A stretch of DNA of 64,000 nt from Morchella semilibera (taxonomy: Eukaryota; Ascomycota; Pezizomycetes; Pezizales; Morchellaceae), in the NCBI GenBank assembly GCA_009192285.1, contig CM018603.1, forward strand, positions 6,631,613 through 6,695,612, given 5' to 3'. The notes under the pieces were generated by a model. It was not told where the DNA came from. It saw only the letters and a list, made by a program, of their open reading frames with translations, and searched no databases. Shown here piece by piece: positions 13,054 through 23,570 of the stretch. The translations under genes were made by a program, and so were the position numbers. Positions within the stretch are counted from its first letter, which is position 1; each line of letters begins with the position of its first letter.

Positions 13054-15345
13054 CCGGGGTTGAAGGGGATGTAGTTGAATCAACTACGACCACCGGGAAG
13101 AGGGGGGGGGGGGATGACGAGAACTAGGCGCCCAATTCGCTGGAGATATGTAAATATTGAGGTAAATGAGAGCGATAGAAGGGGGAGGGGGGGGTAGTTA
13201 GGAGGTTATACTTAATTGTTAAATGAGAAGGGTAATAAGCGAAATCAGCGAGCGAGTACCGTGAAGCGATGGCGCCAGAGGGTTATAGTAGACACGGACA
13301 AGAATTTAATGAGATGGAGCGGATTATCGCGACGATGATGATGAGTAGTGGGGGGAGGGGGGGGGAGGAGGGGAGGGGAGAGGGGAGGGCTGATTCCTCT
13401 GTCTTTGTGGAGGGGGTAGTTTTTTTTTGGGGGGGGGTCCAGAGAGTTGATGTCGGAGGAGAGAGGGAGAGAGATTGGGGGGATTGGGGGAGGGGAGAAG
13501 CAAGCAGTATGTAGGCAGCGGCGACGGCGGTAGCAATACTAGCATCAGCATCAGCAACAGCAGCAACAGCAGCAGAGAAGGCACTCTCTCGCACACAGTT
13601 TCTCACTCACACCCGTTTATATATATAGATTGCGCCCAGTAACATGCAGAAAACTCATGTATTACCCACTCCGTAGAGGTATGTACATGTACTTACATCA
13701 ACACATGAATTCCCTGAGTAAGTACATTATAGGCTATCACATCAAGAGGACGACAGCCTTACTACACAAAAAACCTACATTTACCTACATGGCTATACAT
13801 ACATGTATCGTTGATTTACTGATTGTGCCAAACTTATTGTACCCAAGGTCAACTGGCCAAACAATCCGTGACTAAGCGGAAGAGTGAGCGAGTGAGCGAG
13901 TGAGCGAGTGAGTGAGTGGGTGAGTGAGAGTGGGTGAGAAAAGAGAGAACCCTTGTTTGATGCGCCGTGCTGTGATGAGACTTCAACCCTTAGGTAGAAA
14001 AAGTCGGCCAAAACATTCTGTATTGTTGACCCTATCAACTTGTGCAATTTGGGGGCTATGAACAGGCCGTGATTCTAAATATTTCTTTCTTTTCTCAGAC
14101 CGGTTACATTTCTCTCTGAGATCCTCTCTTCCGGCGACTTGTGGTCCCTCTTCACGTTCACTTGACCCCCCGGCGTCTTCGTTTCTCTTTCGTTTCTCGC
14201 ATATCCGAGACAGCAACTCGGCTCACTGCTGCTGCTGCTTGTTGTTGCTGTTCATGATGCTGCTCACAGTACTCATCGCACCCCCAAGTGCAACCTCCCA
14301 CACATCCCCACTTTAGCTAAAGTGCGTGTATACATGTATTTATATATATATATATACTGAACCCCTCCTCTCTAGTGTTTCTGCTGGTAGGAATCTTCAC
14401 TTAGGAAAAGGAAATGTAGTATTCCTAACCACTCATTCACTTTCTTTGCCTTGTCCCGTGGGGTTGACTTTCAACGGACCTTCTTCCCCCCACACACAGC
14501 CAACAGTACAGCACATCCACATCCACAACCCCCCCCCCCTCCCATCCCACCTCATCCCTGCTCGCTTATCTCTCTTTCTCCAGATCTCGTCTCCACATCT
14601 GTGGCTCTCTGCCCAGGCACTGACAGCGTCATCAAGCAGTACATTTGCATGGAGCGTTATCCTGCACATTGTGATGTATGTACTTAGAGTACATCTGTCC
14701 AGAGCACAGCAGCAGCAGTAGTGGAAGGATGTAGAGTGCCTACATGCTCCATCCTATGATCTAACCACAAGCATGACCGATAATCAGAAATAAATGTGCG
14801 GCTAGAAGCTAGCTTTCTCAATTATCACTGGTCGGACTCATCGAAACGCAGCACTACATGTACTATTGTGAAAACAAAGGAATGGCTGTTTGGCAGAGAG
14901 AAGGGGAAGGAGAAAAAAGTCACACGCAGACGTTTCACCCATGAGATGCTCTTTGTTTATCTGTTTCTCGCCGTGTACTTCAAAAGAACACGTCTTCCTT
15001 TTCCTTTCCTTTCTTTCCATCTCTCTAACCTCGCTCTCCCGGCACTTTCGCTCTTTCTCCAGGACCACAATTGAGGCGGGCCTCTTATACTTATTTCTCG
15101 CAATACAATCACTTCTGGCTCTTCTTCCTAAGATACTGACATCGATAATCTTAGCTTGAATAGCGTGGAGCCTGGGCCATTATTTAGTACCTTCAGCTGC
15201 AGAGAATCGGAAATAATAGAAGTGGTCTGCTGGACAAGGCCTTCTACCCATACCAAAGAAGCGTCAAAGGGAACAAAAAAAATCTGATAAAAGATACTTG
15301 CCCTCAAACAAACATACCAGAAAAGAAAAAGAAAAGTATATCAAA
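13054..15345. other. 2.3-kb divergent intergenic region, low complexity
   Basis: Lies between the start of the demethylase (-) and the cysteine-rich protein gene (+), so it should hold both promoters. It contains G-rich purine tracts (13100-13120, 13180-13196, 13350-13390, 13426-13500), a GTGA-type microsatellite, a TATATA run near 14340, a poly-C run near 14530 and several TACATGTA palindromes (13683, 13800, 14334, 14861). No supported ORF. Confidence 0.65.
13882..13930. repeat. (GTGA/GCGA)n microsatellite
   Basis: About 12 tandem tetranucleotides alternating GTGA and GCGA, then GTGA/GTGG. A similar GAGT-rich stretch lies upstream of vtc4 at about 23650-23690. Confidence 0.85.
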
Positions 15346-16272
15346 ATGACGAGAGTAACCATCCCCAGCCCCCCCAACAAGAGATTAACCATCTCCCTCA
15401 CAAAGATCACCCACCAGCTTCCCCGGACTGCTGTCCCACCGCCAACACCCTACCCCTGGGTCTGGCGCTGCCACCGCTGCCATGGCGGCCGCCGCTTCAC
15501 AGCGTCAAACAGATGCCTGGGCTGCTCGCACGTGTTTTGTACAAGGTGCGTCAGTGAATATGACTACTTGGGCTGGGAGCAATGGGGAGCTTATTATAAA
15601 CGTAGATGCTCAACAAGTGGGGGTACCGGAGAGGGGAGTGCTTCGGGGGAGAGGTCTGACTACAAGAGGAACGGAAATACCCATCAAGAGGATGAAGAGG
15701 ACGAGGATGAAGAAGTTGCATCATTAGATGCGTTTGAGCTCATTACCCCCTCGATACCTAATTTAAGCCATGCGCATTTTAGAAACGATTCCGACTCTGA
15801 GTCGAGTGAGGAAGATGATCAAGGTAGGGTTGGCCTAGCTCCGCCTAGAAACTCCCCTCCTACCGCTAGTGACGACGATGGCGATGAAGGAGATGATGAT
15901 GAGGAGGTCGACTTTCAATGGGCACTATCGCCTCCCCAGCCTTACGTTCCAACTACCAATCAGGTCAATGCTGCACTTTCGTTCTGCACATACGGCGAGG
16001 AATCCGAGCCTTTGGATCCGAGAGGATATGATTGGGAGACTGTGCCTCTGTCGCCAAGAGAGCCTACACCTACCGGTGGATATGGTAGTGTAGAAGAAGC
16101 AGTGGGTGCTTTGTATAGTAACGGAGAGGAGGGAGAGACAATGAGGGACTGGTCGGCGTGTTATAGCCCCACCAGTTCAAGAGGCAGCGGGACGGCAATG
16201 TGCGGAGATGAGGACGATTGGGATGAACCATTATGGAGTCCAGTATTATTGAGTTGGGACGGGTTCTTTTAG
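15346..16272 (+). CDS. Small zinc-finger-like, acidic conserved hypothetical protein
   Basis: Single-exon ORF of 308 codons. ATG at 15346 is preceded by AAA; the ORF is open further upstream but only to a TTG. The N-terminal third is Pro/Thr-rich. Residues about 40-85 contain a cysteine-rich unit with CHRC, CLGC and CTRC pairs (C-x2-C type), which could bind two zinc ions in a ribbon or RING-like fold. The rest is low-complexity and acidic, with runs of Asp/Glu and Ser/Pro, and the C-terminus ends WSPVLLSWDGFF. The family is not recognised; a regulatory or protein-interaction role is plausible but inferred only from composition. It stands alone, with long intergenic DNA on both sides. Confidence 0.72.
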   Translation: MTRVTIPSPPNKRLTISLTKITHQLPRTAVPPPTPYPWVWRCHRCHGGRRFTASNRCLGCSHVFCTRCVSEYDYLGWEQWGAYYKRRCSTSGGTGEGSASGERSDYKRNGNTHQEDEEDEDEEVASLDAFELITPSIPNLSHAHFRNDSDSESSEEDDQGRVGLAPPRNSPPTASDDDGDEGDDDEEVDFQWALSPPQPYVPTTNQVNAALSFCTYGEESEPLDPRGYDWETVPLSPREPTPTGGYGSVEEAVGALYSNGEEGETMRDWSACYSPTSSRGSGTAMCGDEDDWDEPLWSPVLLSWDGFF

Positions 16273-17074
16273 ATGGTAAGGTGTTAAGCATATCCAGATC
16301 CAGGTAGTTGTGCTAGCGGTTATGAATTTGACCCCTTACCATCTAATAGCCTTACATTGTGAAGCGCTGTGGTGTTGACTTGCCCGGGTTGTTGCCGCTT
16401 TGTACAATATTGTAATCAGGTATGTTCGTGAAGTTGATCATGTATCTGATGTTCCGCATCACACGCTATCACTCGTATATGGAAACTCTCCTGGCTTCGA
16501 TAAACGCATAGGACTAGTCTAGACCCATAACTGCTAGATACGTAGTGCTACTTGTTTCATTTCGAAATTGATCAATGGCTGAGATATTTCGGAAACGTTG
16601 TTCATGTGCTGCTGACCAAGGCCAATGATTTGAACTCACCAATTGTGGGCTCTGTTTGGCTCTATCAACAATCACTCGATACTACAAAGCCCTCTATAGA
16701 GAATTCCAAATGCTAGTATCTAACCCCAGGCAAAATACTAGAAGGTCACTTTAAGGAGCTGCTAGGACTATCTTTCTGAGCTTTCTAGAGCACCAGCTCG
16801 CCTCCACGCCGGCATCATACTTCCAGTACCACCACGGAAGGCCCCACCGCAATACAAAATTGCGAGTTTTATTTCCAAAGTCATGACACTTGTAAATATT
16901 CCTTCACAGGATATCGCCCTAAGAGAGAGCTTTGCCTATCTCCCTGTCTGTGATCTCCGCCAAGCCAGAATCAACCCCACCATGATGCGTTGAGGCTCTG
17001 CGACGAGTCAAGAAGGGGGGAAAAAAACACTTCCGTCATGCATTGACTGGCCACCACTCCAACCAAACTTCGAG
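16273..17074. other. Intergenic, sam37 promoter
   Basis: No ORF with support. The stretch separates two plus-strand genes and should hold the terminator of the first and the promoter of sam37. Confidence 0.55.
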
Positions 17075-18757
17075 ATGCTAGAACTCCACATATGGGGCCC
17101 CTCATTCGGCCTCCCCTCAATTGATGCGCAATGTATAGCAACAATTGCATACCTGAACCTCACACTCTCGAAAGACCAGTGGACAGTAGTAGCTTCCAGT
17201 AACCCTTTGTTGTCGCCTAGCCGTATGTGACGTCTGTTTCGAATTCTACAGAAGTAATCACTCTGGGGAAAGTGTTTGTTCTGATAGTTGGTATTCTTAC
17301 TTATAGGAGAACTCCCAGCTCTGCGAGACGATAGGACGTGGGCGACGGGTTTCCGCGGTATCGTCGAGTATGTCCGTAAGAAGACCGATGGGGAGTCCGA
17401 CCTCGATGAGTTCCTCTCGCCCACCGAGAAAGCTGATTGCATAGCGTAGCCTCCCTGTTTTCTCTCTTCAGAAAGTAGCCTATTTCTGATACCCTAGATA
17501 TATAGCTTCTCAGCATTCCTTGAGACCCATGGCCAATCCCTTATAGACCTCTCCCTCTATGTCTCCCGTAAAAACTTCGACTCCTGCACACGCTCCATCT
17601 ACGCCACCCTCCTGCCGTTCCCTATGCAGTATTACACACCCGTCCACCTGCGTGCACAGGCCAAAGACCGTACAGCCGGCCTCGGCGTCACCGCACTCGA
17701 CATCGACGCCGTCGAGCCCACCACCAGAGCCCCCGAAGCTGGCGCGCCGCACACCACTGTTCCCCCAGATCAGAAACCGACGTCGATCCTCTCAAGCACG
17801 GAAGTGACAGTGACATTTAAGCTGATGGACCTTGTGACAGACTTTTTGGAGCCGCTGCAGGCGATCCTGGGCAGGGAGAAGCACTTCTTTGGCGACTATC
17901 CGAGCTCGCTGGACTGCCTGGCGGTCGGGTATCTGTCGTTGTGCTTCTACCCCGAGCTGCCGCAGGCGTGGCTGGCGAACGAGATGAAGGAGAGGTTTCC
18001 GAGGATGTGTGGATATCTCAATGACCTGAAGCCGCAGCTGATTGGGCCGTTTGTGGATGCAAAGTCGATATTGTCGTATACGAATGGCGGGGAGCCGATT
18101 GCGTCGATCCTTCCGTGGGGCGTGGCGGAGAGGGGGGATCTGCCGTGGATGTCGGGATTCCTGTTCGAGAGGGCGTTGGATGCGATGGGGTGGGGGCGGA
18201 ACAATGAGATGAGGAAAAAGAGGATTAAGGAGAAGGAGGCAGCTATGGATCCGATGGATCTAGAGAGAAAAAAGAAGGTTGAGGCCGCACTGAGAAGACA
18301 GAAAATTAGGAGTGTGTTAACAGTCGCTGGGGGTGTGGCAGCATTTGTAGGGTATTGTTTTTGGATGCTACAGGCGGGATCGCAGTATCAGGCTGCAGGT
18401 GGGGCCGTAGCTACTGATGAGGGCGGCGAGGGCGGCGAGTACATTATCGTTGAGGCCGATGGTGATGGGGAGGAGGACGCGGGCGAGGAAGAGGAGGAGG
18501 AGGAGGAAGATGAGGAGACGAGGAAGGCAAGAGAAGTGGAGGAAACTGAAACGATAGAAAGGATGAGGGGCGACAGCGAACAGAACCCATTTGGTCTTGC
18601 AGGCGCGATTTTGGGAATTGGAAAACCAATTCCACCACAAGAATTCAGCCCTGAAGAAGAGGAAGAGATTGCAGAAGACATCCACGAGGAGGAAAAAGAG
18701 GTCGATGAAGCCATCGCAAAGGATGTGGAAGAAGACCTCGAGGGTAAGTCTGAATAA
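17075..18757 (+). CDS. sam37: Sam37/metaxin subunit of the mitochondrial SAM complex
   Basis: Exons 17075..17222, 17307..17445, 17506..18757; 1539 nt, 512 residues. Sam37 works with Sam50 and Sam35 to insert beta-barrel proteins into the mitochondrial outer membrane. The N-terminus (LELHIWGPSFGLPSID) is the thioredoxin-like metaxin start. Residues about 95-130 read SFSAFLETHGQSLIDLSLYV, and the GST-C-like segment holds YPSSLDCLAVGYLSLCFYPE. A single hydrophobic helix at about 362-386 would anchor the tail. After it comes a strongly acidic tail with a run of about ten Glu/Asp. The second intron (60 nt) has a weak GTAGCC donor, but it is needed to join conserved frames. A GTAAGT near 18744 might be a further donor giving a different last few residues; I used the TAA at 18757. 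Confidence 0.88.
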
Positions 18758-19935
18758 TTAAACAAAAGCCTTTGCCATATAAGATTCATTATCGACTGTA
18801 ATATACTACCCACTTTTTGTATTTAAAGTTATTCTACTCTCCCGGATTGCATTGTACTGAGCGGGTCTATTGGGCGTGAAGCGACTGTTTGCCCGGATGA
18901 ACTGGTTTATTGATGTGATTTGAGAACCTGGAGGGGGAAAAGAAAGGTAATGTTGGACGGTCGATGGAAATTGATCGAAAACGACAGCTAGATCCACCAA
19001 GTCAAAATGTCGTGATGAATTACTGATTAGTATCAAAGGCCAACCCACAGGGCAGGAAGGGGAAACAATTAAGCGAGTGACAGATCATGATCGAAAGAAC
19101 CTCCACAATCGACGGTATTATAGCCACACTAGCCCACTTCGTCTTTATGCTTGTCAGCACTCACTAACGGGTTTGGTTAGGGTTAGTTAGGGTTAGTTAT
19201 CTCATCGAAAAACCAAAGAAAGAGAGGATAATGACCACCAACCCGACATTATCAGGTCCACATGCGCGCGCCTAGATGTATGTATCACTTCCGGATTAAG
19301 TAGCAAGGAGTCTAAACCTCCATGTCATATACGGTCACTCATTCACCCCCCACTATGTCTCTACAGCTGAAGTTATCCAATACACTAGGTGCGTCTCTCC
19401 TTTCTCAAAACATTTCCCTCATACCGAGACATTCCCTTCCTGGTGAGTAACTTTTCAAACATATGTACCTTGCACCCACTGCGTCTTTCTAAATCCACTT
19501 TTCACAAGCTCGCCCGCTACATTACCAGCTTACCATCTATCCCCAGACCAAGTTTATTCCTTCTAGCTCTTATCTCACTATATATAAGCAAGCTCTATCC
19601 AATTTTCATCTCCCCATCTCCATCTGCTATCAAAGTTCAAAAAGGTTCAAGCTAAGTACCCACTTTTACTACAACCCAACAACCACAACCCAACTCCAGC
19701 GCTAGTCCCTATCGGGACCCTTATCTTACCTCTACACCCGCCGCCCCTAAGTAGAGCCCACACCCAAAACCATTACCATTACCACCACCCACCACGCGCC
19801 CACTCACAAATCCGCATCGTGCCGCTATTGGCTCACCCATAATCTCACACACTTCACTACAAACCCTAATCCGCGTCTCTTTTCTTGGGAAAGAAAAGAA
19901 AAAAAAGGGAGAGAAATAGATAAATAAACGCAATC
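18758..19935. other. Intergenic with telomere-like box and possible spliced 5' leader
   Basis: Promoter and leader region of the 85-codon gene. An ATG at 19355 opens about 29 codons ending at a good GTGAGT donor near 19443, so an upstream ORF or leader exon is possible. I could not connect it in frame to the downstream gene because an in-frame TAA lies just before 19936. Confidence 0.5.
19177..19196 (+). promoter_or_regulatory. Telomere-like TTAGGGTTAG x2 box
   Basis: Two tandem TTAGGGTTAG units about 760 bp upstream of the small gene at 19936. TTAGGG is the telomere unit of most filamentous ascomycetes and also the core site of Tbf1-type factors. Whether it acts in transcription here is inference. 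Confidence 0.5.
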
Positions 19936-20193
19936 ATGAAGACCAGCTGGCCCGAGTTCCCCAAAGGCACCACCACCCCCGATGGCAAGAAGGAAGAAGG
20001 TGGGCAAGGGGTGGTCGAGATTGACTATGAGGACCAGCACCTACAAGACGTAGCGCTCATGAATGAGGTTGCGGGCAAGTACGATGAGTGGCTGGCAGCG
20101 AGGGGCGTTGAGGAGGTGAAGAGGGTGGAGATGCTGGCGAGGAGGGAACTGCTAGTGGGCTTTGCGAGGGAGGAGTTGGGGATTTACTTGTAG
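19936..20193 (+). CDS. 85-residue hypothetical protein
   Basis: Intron-free ORF; ATG at 19936 with an in-frame TAA 12 nt upstream. The product is hydrophilic and charged. It begins MKTSWPEFPKG, then has Gly/Lys/Glu-rich residues, and the last 50 residues look helical (DEWLAARGVEEVKRVEMLARRE), possibly amphipathic. No signal peptide or membrane segment. Codon use is GC-rich and consistent with coding. I do not recognise the family. It is convergent with vtc4 (636 bp between stops). Confidence 0.6.
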   Translation: MKTSWPEFPKGTTTPDGKKEEGGQGVVEIDYEDQHLQDVALMNEVAGKYDEWLAARGVEEVKRVEMLARRELLVGFAREELGIYL

Positions 20194-20829
20194 GGGCCCG
20201 CATGTGGGTGTATAAGTATACTAAAGATAGAAATAGAGTAGACGGGCCATCATGGTCATGGAAAGATAGCTTTTCCTTCTTTTCATTTGGATTTTAGAGT
20301 TTTTAGAGTTGGATCCGTGTAAATGGCCCGAGAATATATATTGGGTAAAAGGGGGAACAGTTACCATCGTTTCGTGAGATGTATACAGACAGTCAAACAG
20401 GTACACACATGGGTAAACGCAGACAGGTAGGCAGGAGAAACAGGCACAGAGATAGTGGGTTTAGTAAGAGTCAATCATCAAATAAGTAATGCGAGCATTC
20501 CAGATCAATCGTTCAAGCAGCACCTATTTATTCACAGAATCGAACGGCCAATAGCAAACTTGCGAATTAATCTCTCCCCCTCTCAAAATCCAAATAACGC
20601 AATGCATAATCACAGAAAAAAAACATAGTGGAACCAAGTCAAAGTCAGAAGGAAAAGGGAAAAAGGAAAAGTAGAAAGAAAAAACGCAGCAGCGGCGCAC
20701 CGCACATCCATCATGATACAGAGACACCCATACAGACAAAAGCACTCGAACACTAAAGGAAATACCGACATTGATGTTACAGTCCCTAATCATACCAACC
20801 ATCATCATCCTCATCAATCAAAACTAGTC
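20194..20829. other. Convergent intergenic region
   Basis: Between the stops of the 85-codon gene (+) and vtc4 (-). It should hold both 3' UTRs. No ORF supported. Confidence 0.6.
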
Positions 20830-23570
20830 CTACTTCTTCAGCTGACTGTATCTAAAGTAAAAGTTCAACGCCACAGCGATAAACAGCAAGAAGCAGAGCG
20901 CCGTCGGCCCATACTTATCATGGTACCTGACGGCTCTCCTCTTCGAGATCTTATCCACACGCCAGAGATACAGCCCCATGCTGTAGAGTAGTGCCAGGAT
21001 GGCGACCGCCGTGAACCCCCAGGCAGAGTATAGCGAGAGGCGGTCCCCGAAGTTGAGGAGGGTTCCGGCAATGGCGCCAAGGTAGATGGAGAACTCGAAC
21101 CAGGAGAGGAATGTTCGTTCGGCGGCGAAGTAAACCTTAGGCTCGACACGGACAGGGACGAAGATACCTGTTTTCTGGTTAGTTATATGTCAAGTCTACG
21201 GGGAATTGTGGGGAGGTAGCGGCTTACGTTTGCCTGGAGGAGCTTTGAACTTGCGGGCGTAGACCATGCCCTGGATCGGCGCCTGGGGATTCAGAGTATC
21301 GGCCTCTGTGTTCCTGGGCTTGGGAACAAGGCTCTTCAGCATGCTACCAGCCCGGAAGATACCATCCATAATGATGCTCTTGAGCGGCTTATTCCGTCTT
21401 CTCCTTTCGTCTTCGTAAGAGTCTTCATCATCACTGTCATAGGGCGGGTACTCGTCCCTTGGCTCTTCGGCCACACGCTCCTCCTCATCAAGCTCTCCGC
21501 GGGCACCACCGCCATTATGCGTTCTCTCAACGCGGTCAGAGTATTCCATGGCGCGCTCAGCAGACCTGATCCTCTCCACATTGATATCCTGATCACTGAG
21601 GTCTTCATCTGAGTCGAATGGATCGTCAGAGGTTGAGATACTGGCACTGTGAATTGGTCTCTCGATTCCAAATCTGTGGGTGGGGGGTTTGCGGATATCG
21701 ATGTGCATCTGGGGAAGCCAGAAGGGCAGAAGGTTGATCTCATCTGGGAATAGCGTGGCGGTCCCGTGAATAAACTTTGAGAACTTGGGTACAGCTTCGA
21801 CGAGATGGGAGGCGACCAGTTCACGGACCCACTCCGGTGGCTCCTGGCCGGCTTGAGTCTGGAGCTTAACTTCAAGAATGGCGTATGGGAAGCGCTCAAT
21901 GTCCTTCTCGGGGAGCTGCTTGAATGGCCAGTCGATCCCAATGTCCATGCGACGCCAGTTCTTACCAGAGCGGGTGGTGCCGTCCCAGTTGTCCTCACGG
22001 ATCATGGAGAGCTCTGTATCGAGCGAAATACGGACTCTAGCGTCGCCGGGAAGCTGGAACGCAGTACGGTTGTAGAACGACCTGACGGCGGGCTGAAGGC
22101 GCTTAGTGATGGTTGTGTACTGGACCTCTCTTGCGAGGGCCTCTAGCTGCTCAATTTCCTTTACGCTCTTTTTGCCTTCCTTGCGCATCTTCTCAAATGC
22201 CTGGCCGACAGTGTACCTTCCGTCGAGGAACGCGTTGACGTTCTTTTCCTTCAGAGCGAAACGGGCCTTGACTGACTTTTCACCGGTCCAGTCCTCACGA
22301 TGGGTCTTGCGCTCAACGAAGACAGTGGAGACGTCCATTCCGCCATACCAACGCAAACGAACGGCTTCGGCACCTTCGTCTTTGCGAAGACGGCCAAGGT
22401 AGAGATCAAAGTCACGGTTGTCATAATAGATTGAGGAGATTGCGGAATCCTGTTTCTCGAACTCCTTGTTTGGGTTGAACACAAGCACAGGGAGATGCTG
22501 TAACAATGGAAAACTGTTAGCTATAAATCCTGTGGGGGCGCTCTAGAGCGGAAACACTCCATACCTTCAAGATGATCAGCTTCAACTCTGTGATATTATC
22601 CGGATGCACCCAGTACTTTGTCGTCTGCCTAACAAAGTTCTGCTGCGACCCACCCGCGCTGCTGTCACCCTGCGTCGGGTTTCCTCTTGTCCTGACTAAG
22701 TCATACAACTTTGAGAGCTTGACAATGAACGCATCGTAATTGTCTTTAAAGAACGGCTTCGCATTCAGGCGAGTCGAGAAAACTGGCCTCAGCACCCACC
22801 CGGTTTGTTTCTACGAGTCGCGCCAAAATTAGCCATGGAACCCCATATTTGCGCAAAAATGAAAACAGGACTACACTCACATCATGCTTCTTGATAATCT
22901 TCTGGAACCCTGTATAGTTCAACTGCGTGAACTTGGCCAAATCATGCACATCCGCAATGATGTCACTCAGGTCCGCCTCCAGCATCTCAAAGTCGTCCTC
23001 CGTGGGACCCGACTCCTCCGGTCCATCCTCACCCTGCGCACCTGGAACTGTGTTTTGTCGCCGCGCTGGAGGGCGCGAGTCGAGCTTCTTGACGACATCT
23101 TCAACCTCCTTCTCAGACACTTTGATACGGCGGACAATGTCGCTGGAGCGTAGCTTCTGGAAGTTGAAGACGCGGTCGAGCTCGATCTCAAGGGCTTGCA
23201 CAAATGCCTTCTCGTCCTCTTCAGACCATGGGTGCGGGGAGGCGGTGGCGGGGTCAGTACCAGGTGGGTAGAGACGCGATTTCAGCTGCGACTTGAGGTC
23301 ATCATAGGCGATATATTGGTGGCTGTAATCTGTATACATTCAGGCCATTAAGCAAATTTTTCACTCAAAAGTTTTTTTTCCCTTTTCATTTTTTTCCCAC
23401 ACAAGACCCGGAGTTGTAATTACCTTTGATCAGTGAGGTGCGGAGCTGCTGGCCGAATCTACAGTGGTGGGGAATCTACGCATCAGCACATTGTTTCTGG
23501 GGCGAAGGTCAATTCGCGTGGAGTCTACTCAGATAATGTAAAGGACTCTATTGCAAGTAACGTACTTCAT
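20830..23570 (-). CDS. vtc4: Vtc4, catalytic subunit of the vacuolar transporter chaperone (polyphosphate polymerase)
   Basis: Exons complement(20830..21167, 21228..22497, 22565..22810, 22881..23329, 23424..23458, 23566..23570); 2343 nt, 780 residues (yeast Vtc4 is 721). Vtc4 makes polyphosphate from ATP and feeds it into the vacuole; the SPX domain senses inositol pyrophosphates. The first coding exon is only ATGAA; splicing it restores the standard SPX start MKFGQQLR. SPX spans about 1-165, including KIIKKHD. The tunnel domain has Lys228 in [16 protein letters not shown] with Arg292 and Arg294, ILEVKLQ and [10 protein letters not shown], the pattern of catalytic Vtc4 rather than Vtc2/3. An acidic linker with DSDED runs follows. 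The last exon is the DUF202-type membrane part, with about three helices after [12 protein letters not shown]. The neighbours show no functional link. Confidence 0.95.
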
